A stretch of 64,000 nucleotides of DNA, taken from contig CAXIPT010000002.1 of the NCBI GenBank assembly GCA_964030475.1, forward strand, positions 7,979,070-8,043,069, given 5' to 3'. The stretch is from Tethya wilhelma. Lineage: Eukaryota > Porifera > Demospongiae > Tethyida > Tethyidae. A program made the translations under genes and the position numbers. Shown here piece after piece: positions 63,644-64,000 of the stretch. Every line of letters begins with the position of its first letter. Within the stretch, counting starts at the first letter, position 1. The notes beneath the pieces were generated by a model. It made no database searches. It was not told the DNA's origin and was given only the letters and a program-made list of their open reading frames with translations.

Positions 63644-64000
63644 ACTATCAGCATCAATTACAAGTTACCATGTTTAGGCTGGGGTGGTATCGAGTACTGT
63701 GGTAAATCTATTCTGAAATTTCCTCTCATCCTGTTCACTTCACGAATGCCACATTCACTAACAATGATAGAACTGGGGTGGAATGCTGAGAGATGGAGGC
63801 CTGTCAAGGATTTAACCCTTTAGGGCCCAGATTATTTATGCATACTTAATTAGACTTTATGAATATTAAAGGAACTGTGTCACTATATAAGCGGTGTTTT
63901 GTTGCTAAAAATAAAAATAATGACGTTTTGTGACGTTTTTTGTTGATACGCGGGTACCACGTCCGGGAACGTTTGCATACTACTCCGNTATGACAACTCA
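63644..64000. other. Window end, no supported gene; one N
   Basis: CTATATAAGCGGTG near 63882 resembles a TATA box pointing right, but no start codon context follows before the edge. Gap base at 63988. Confidence 0.3.

Overview
The window is animal nuclear DNA, most likely from a marine demosponge such as Amphimedon queenslandica. That assignment is an inference: the DNA is AT-rich, a recognisable metazoan gene (DNA ligase IV) has GT-AG introns mostly of 80-600 bp, secreted and CARD-like proteins resemble sponge and cnidarian families known to me, and short inverted-repeat transposons are very dense. There are no operons, no CRISPR array and no rRNA or convincing tRNA gene. Four single N bases (19895, 47564, 61080, 63988) mark contig joins.

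Layout. 1-2.9 kb (minus): a split gene whose first exon encodes a CARD-like domain and an unnamed conserved domain, and whose second exon, running off the window, begins a stonustoxin-type N-terminal domain. 4 kb: a decayed Ty3/gypsy-type gag remnant. 5.4-8.0 kb (minus): two tandem copies of a secreted cysteine-rich protein gene; the second lost its natural C-terminus at the duplication junction. 8.5-13.8 kb (minus): two broken copies of another secreted protein gene, separated by a retroelement carrying an ORF and a (TAA)n tail. 14.4-34.5 kb (plus): the main feature, an array of seven paralogous single-exon genes for a polytopic membrane protein of about 590 residues. 35.0-38.6 kb (plus): the C-terminal half of DNA ligase IV in twelve exons, with no catalytic half visible. 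38.7-64 kb: repeat-rich DNA with a frame-disrupted type II membrane protein gene (40.5-41.4 kb), a broken paralogue of the CARD-like gene (55-56.9 kb), the start of an LDL-receptor-A-like secreted protein gene (60.7 kb) and an OTU protease gene with one frameshift (62.9-63.6 kb).

The membrane-protein array is the best candidate for an undescribed system. Flanking sequence shows it arose by duplicating a block: the order is A-B-C-D followed by A-C-D. Membrane segments are almost invariant, but the short loops that would all face outside if the N-terminus is cytosolic differ strongly; one is rich in Tyr, Asp and Asn and changes completely between copies. Three members are intact and close to the consensus (27923, 30334 and 15388), one has an 81-bp in-frame deletion (17770), one has a foreign C-terminal third (32675), one is broken by a nonsense codon, a retroelement and a micro-inversion (20927), and one is truncated at a mariner-like MITE (23751). 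An apparent eighth piece at 19.9 kb is almost certainly an assembly duplication. A tyrosine-recombinase gene inside 17-bp inverted repeats sits between the two blocks.

The repeats fall into families with several copies here: hairpin elements containing AGGAATGG, small foldbacks ending in AGCCTCGTNCCCAGGC, hAT-type MITEs, and a dispersed element that carries a (TG)n or (CTGT)n tract.
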